From Cordia subcordata (taxonomy: Eukaryota; Streptophyta; Magnoliopsida; Boraginales; Cordiaceae), in assembly GCA_028554755.1 (NCBI GenBank), contig JAPTOF010000016.1, positions 2,765,001 through 2,829,000 of the forward strand: a stretch of DNA of 64,000 bases. Direction: 5' to 3'. The translations under genes and the position numbers were made by a program. Shown in pieces: positions 60,967 through 64,000 of the stretch. The notes beneath the pieces are model-generated. The model had not been told where the DNA came from and did not search any database. It worked only from the letters and a program-made list of their open reading frames with translations. Numbering within the stretch: the stretch's first letter is position 1; every line of letters begins with the position of its first letter.

Positions 60967-63900
60967 ATGGGGGCTGATATCATGGCTACAGGTTGATCAT
61001 TGAAAGAACATTGTGATAGCTTTGTTCAGCTTCTTTCAGTTGGTTGCTGACAACGTTTTTATCTCTTCTTGGTAATTACTTTCAGGTTATGGTATGCAAA
61101 CAGAGCTATGGAAGATGTGCGCCGGTCCTCTGATCGATTTTATAAAGGTTGAACAAGAAGTATACTACTTTCCACAAGGTCACTTGGAACAGGTAAATAT
61201 TTTGTTCTGTTTTTTTGTTGCAAGTGTAGATACTCATGTAAAATGGCTGAGGTCCCTAAAGTCCGAAAATTTTGAGGTGTGGTTAATTTGTTTTGCAAAG
61301 AAAATTAGCGCGGACATCGTCTGAAATTTTGGGGATTTCTAGTTTAAACCTTTCTTTCTACTATTCCCATAGTTCCACACATCAACAGAACATGACTCAG
61401 ATGAACTAGAACTCAGTCTACCATCAAAGATTCGTTGCCGCGTAATGGATGTCCAGCTTAAGGTAAGCTACTAATCATATTTTTGCTGTTCGTTTTCTGA
61501 GATTCAGAATCTGTGTATATTCAACAATCAATGTTTTAGTAGCTAGTGATCCTCGTGTATTTCCTTTCTGGTTATATAGGTTGTCTATTAACTCTTTATT
61601 AACAACCGAAAGAAGTAGAAATTCAAGGTGTAGTAGTTGCTCATGCAAGAGATAATCTCTTTTTGTTCATAGGCTGAACAAGACACTGATGATGCTTATG
61701 CGCAAATAACGTTGTTGCCAGAAGATTATGTGAGAACTTATTCAATTTCTGTTTATTTTCTTGCCATTTCGTATGCAAGCAATTGATATATTTCTTGTTG
61801 GTGTCTTTATTGATTTCTTATTCTGAGATGGAAAAGAAAGAATTAATTGAATAGATCTTTTTGTAGGAGACTGAGTTAACATTTATTGATTCATCGCCTG
61901 TCAAGCTTTCGAGGGCCACAGTTCACTCGTTTTGTAAGGCTTTAACTGCCTCTGATATAAGCACACGCCATGGATTATATGTTCCAAGAGAACATGCAAA
62001 TAAATGCTTTCCTCCCTTGGTAATTTTGTTTCTTTCCCAATACTAGTTTTTTCTCCAATCTATTCTTCGTTACAGTTCATAACACATTGTCTACTTGATT
62101 TATACTTCAGGACATGCCTGAAAAAATACCGGAACAGATATTGGTGGCGAAGGATATTCATGGGATCAAATGGACCTTCAAGCATACATGTGGAGGTACA
62201 TATCGAACAACAAAAAAAATGAAAAAATCACACCACCAAATCTTTGGAGTAACTCTAGTTGTTACTGTAACTCAAACAACTCAACTCCTTGCTTCACTTG
62301 AAATATAGTTCCTCTTTTCTGCATCTCCAACTTGTGATGATCTCTAATATTGTTCAACTAACTAGGTCGGCGTCCAAGGCATATGCTTACAACAGGATGG
62401 AATGCATTTGTTACTTCAAAGAGATTAACTACTGGAGATTCAGTTATATTCCTGAGGTACAAGTTTCATTTTGCTAGTTTCCTTTAATTTAACCTTTTTC
62501 ATTTGTAATTGCAAATATTTTTGTGCAAGTATAGATGATCAATATTACCAAGCGCACCTTTTTCTCCTCTAACATATGAAATCATATAATTATCAATTTT
62601 AGGGGAGAGGACGGGGAATTGCACGTTGGGGTTAAACGTCTTGCTTATCCGCAGAGGTCCATCCTATCATCAGGGATTTCAAGCGATAGCGTGCAGAAAA
62701 AATTACAAACAGTTCGAGCTGTGGCTTATGCTATCCACGCCAGATCTCGCTTTGTTGTCAATTGCAAGCCAAGGTGCATTGCGTATGTTCTTTTGTTCTT
62801 GAAAAAATGTGACAGATTCTCACATTTGTTTATCATGGCAAAATCTTTTCAGATCAAGTCAATTCATCATAACAGTTAATAAATATGTCGAAGTACTTCA
62901 GAAGAACTTTAGCATTGGAATGAAAGTCAAGATGCCATTTGGGGTGGAAGATCCTCTAGAGAAGAGGTCTTGAAGTATTCAGAGATTACTTGTACAAATG
63001 AAGGTTATTTTGATGTTACCTACTCCTGTTTTTAGTTGCTTACTCGTTTTCTTGATTAATCAGATTAACTGGAACTATAGTTGGAAATGGAGATATTTGC
63101 CCTGAAAAATGGCCAAATTCTATATGGCGATGCTTGAGGATTCGTTGGAATGGATCTCCATCCTATACAAGACCAGAAAATGTTTCACCTTGGGATATAG
63201 AACCTCTACAGAATTTGTTACCCACTAGTACCAAGCAGATAGGAGAGACGCTTATCAGCAATGAGATGCATCTGCCTTTGTTGCAGAAAGGGAAAAGGAA
63301 GCTTCAGGAGGAGCCTGAGGAGCAAGACAAAGACACAGACGTGGTTTTAAGAATGAGACCTCACTGGACGAGAGCATCTTTTGAGAATCCAAGGGAAGGA
63401 CTTCATGAAAGCTGTCCTTCAACTGCAGAAGAACGCCCAGAATTAGCCAACGACAAAAGGATTGGGACACCTAATGACACAATGACTAATGTAAAGGAAT
63501 ATGCGATCGTCAAAGGTACTAATAGTAGAGGCAGCTTGACAAATCAATTAAGTGCGAACTTATTGCAATATGAAGCTCAGCCACAATCTCAAGGCACATT
63601 CACTAATCAGATTCCTATCTCCGACATCAATGGCAAAGATCAGCTCGATCACATGCTCAATTTTGACGTACCAAACTCTGTTTCCCTTGATAATGCTCTA
63701 GCCCCATGTGGATGCAGCATGTGGTCAATGAGTCCTTTTAGAGGTATTTTTCTAAGTCTAATGGCTCCAAATTGCACCTTAATTTTGTCCTAATGCGAAG
63801 ACTTGTCCTTCCAGCATTTGATCCGGCAGATATTGAACCTCAGACAGAAACTTCAACTCATCTGCAGCCTTTGCCTGATAATACTGATCAATATATTCCA

Positions 63901-64000
63901 ATAGACGGAACACTTCCATTGGCTTGCCAATCTGCTTCCTCTAATGCAATCAACATTTCTTCAATCCCTAGTCTAATTCCATATAATGGTCCTGGTCGCA
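60967..64000 (+). CDS. ARF: Auxin response factor, 3' partial, diverged B3 domain
   Basis: ARFs bind auxin response elements and control auxin-responsive genes in the nucleus. Exons by eye: 60967 (or 60982)-60991, 61086-61192, 61373-61462, 61673-61729, 61867-62019, 62111-62195, 62366-62456, 62603-62773, 62853-62966, 63064-63743, 63815-64000 (runs off). All are in phase with GT-AG introns. After the tiny first exon comes [10 protein letters not shown] and [11 protein letters not shown] (dimerisation region), then a B3 domain ([10 protein letters not shown] to [19 protein letters not shown]), the ARF ancillary domain, [13 protein letters not shown] and a Ser/Asn/Gln-containing middle region. 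The PB1 domain, if present, lies outside. Overall pattern is nearest the ARF9/ARF18 type. The B3 domain departs from the family at conserved DNA-contact positions (see findings). No stop or frameshift is seen. Confidence 0.93.

Noticed and set aside
1..64000. CRISPR arrays, operons, phage genes or bacterial defence systems
   Set aside because: The window is plant nuclear DNA with spliced genes; regular spaced repeats of CRISPR type are absent.

Overview
This is nuclear DNA of a flowering plant, almost certainly a eudicot. It is AT-rich, its genes have many short exons with GT-AG introns, and the gene families (EDR2, plant UGT, PHL/MYB-CC, pinoresinol reductase, ARF) are plant families. The spaces and introns hold LINE, Copia-like, CACTA-like and MITE remnants. 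I cannot name the species. All splice sites were assigned by eye, by homology and reading phase.

Layout: (1) 1-18734, plus strand: an EDR2-type PH-START-DUF1336 gene missing only its first coding exon; 21 exons are readable. Its introns carry a solo LTR, a MITE and a reversed LINE 3' end. (2) 19131-20789, minus: an intronless family 1 UDP-glycosyltransferase with two Pro/Arg/Gly-rich insertions. (3) 20.8-28.6 kb: repeat-rich intergenic DNA. (4) 28639-31637, plus: a two-exon, 12-TM MFS/ATG22-like membrane protein. (5) 33.2-38.7 kb: a broken LINE carrying three later insertions, one of them a solo LTR with a clean 5-bp target duplication. (6) 44022-47868, plus: a six-exon MYB-CC gene closest to PHL11. 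(7) 48893-54049, minus: a four-exon pinoresinol-lariciresinol reductase-type gene whose introns are packed with Tourist-like MITEs. (8) 56.7-60.5 kb: CACTA-like ends joined to a repeated G-rich/GT-rich module. (9) 60967-64000, plus: the 5' part of an auxin response factor gene with an unusually diverged B3 domain, running off the window.

The genes do not form an operon or an obvious biosynthetic cluster. EDR2-like and PHL11-like genes are also close neighbours in Arabidopsis (from memory At5g45560 and At5g45580), so this looks like an old syntenic block expanded by transposons. I found no convincing new biological system. The most useful observations are the datable nested insertions, the MITE-loaded introns, the diverged ARF DNA-binding domain and a small G-box/P1BS island upstream of the PHL11-like gene.
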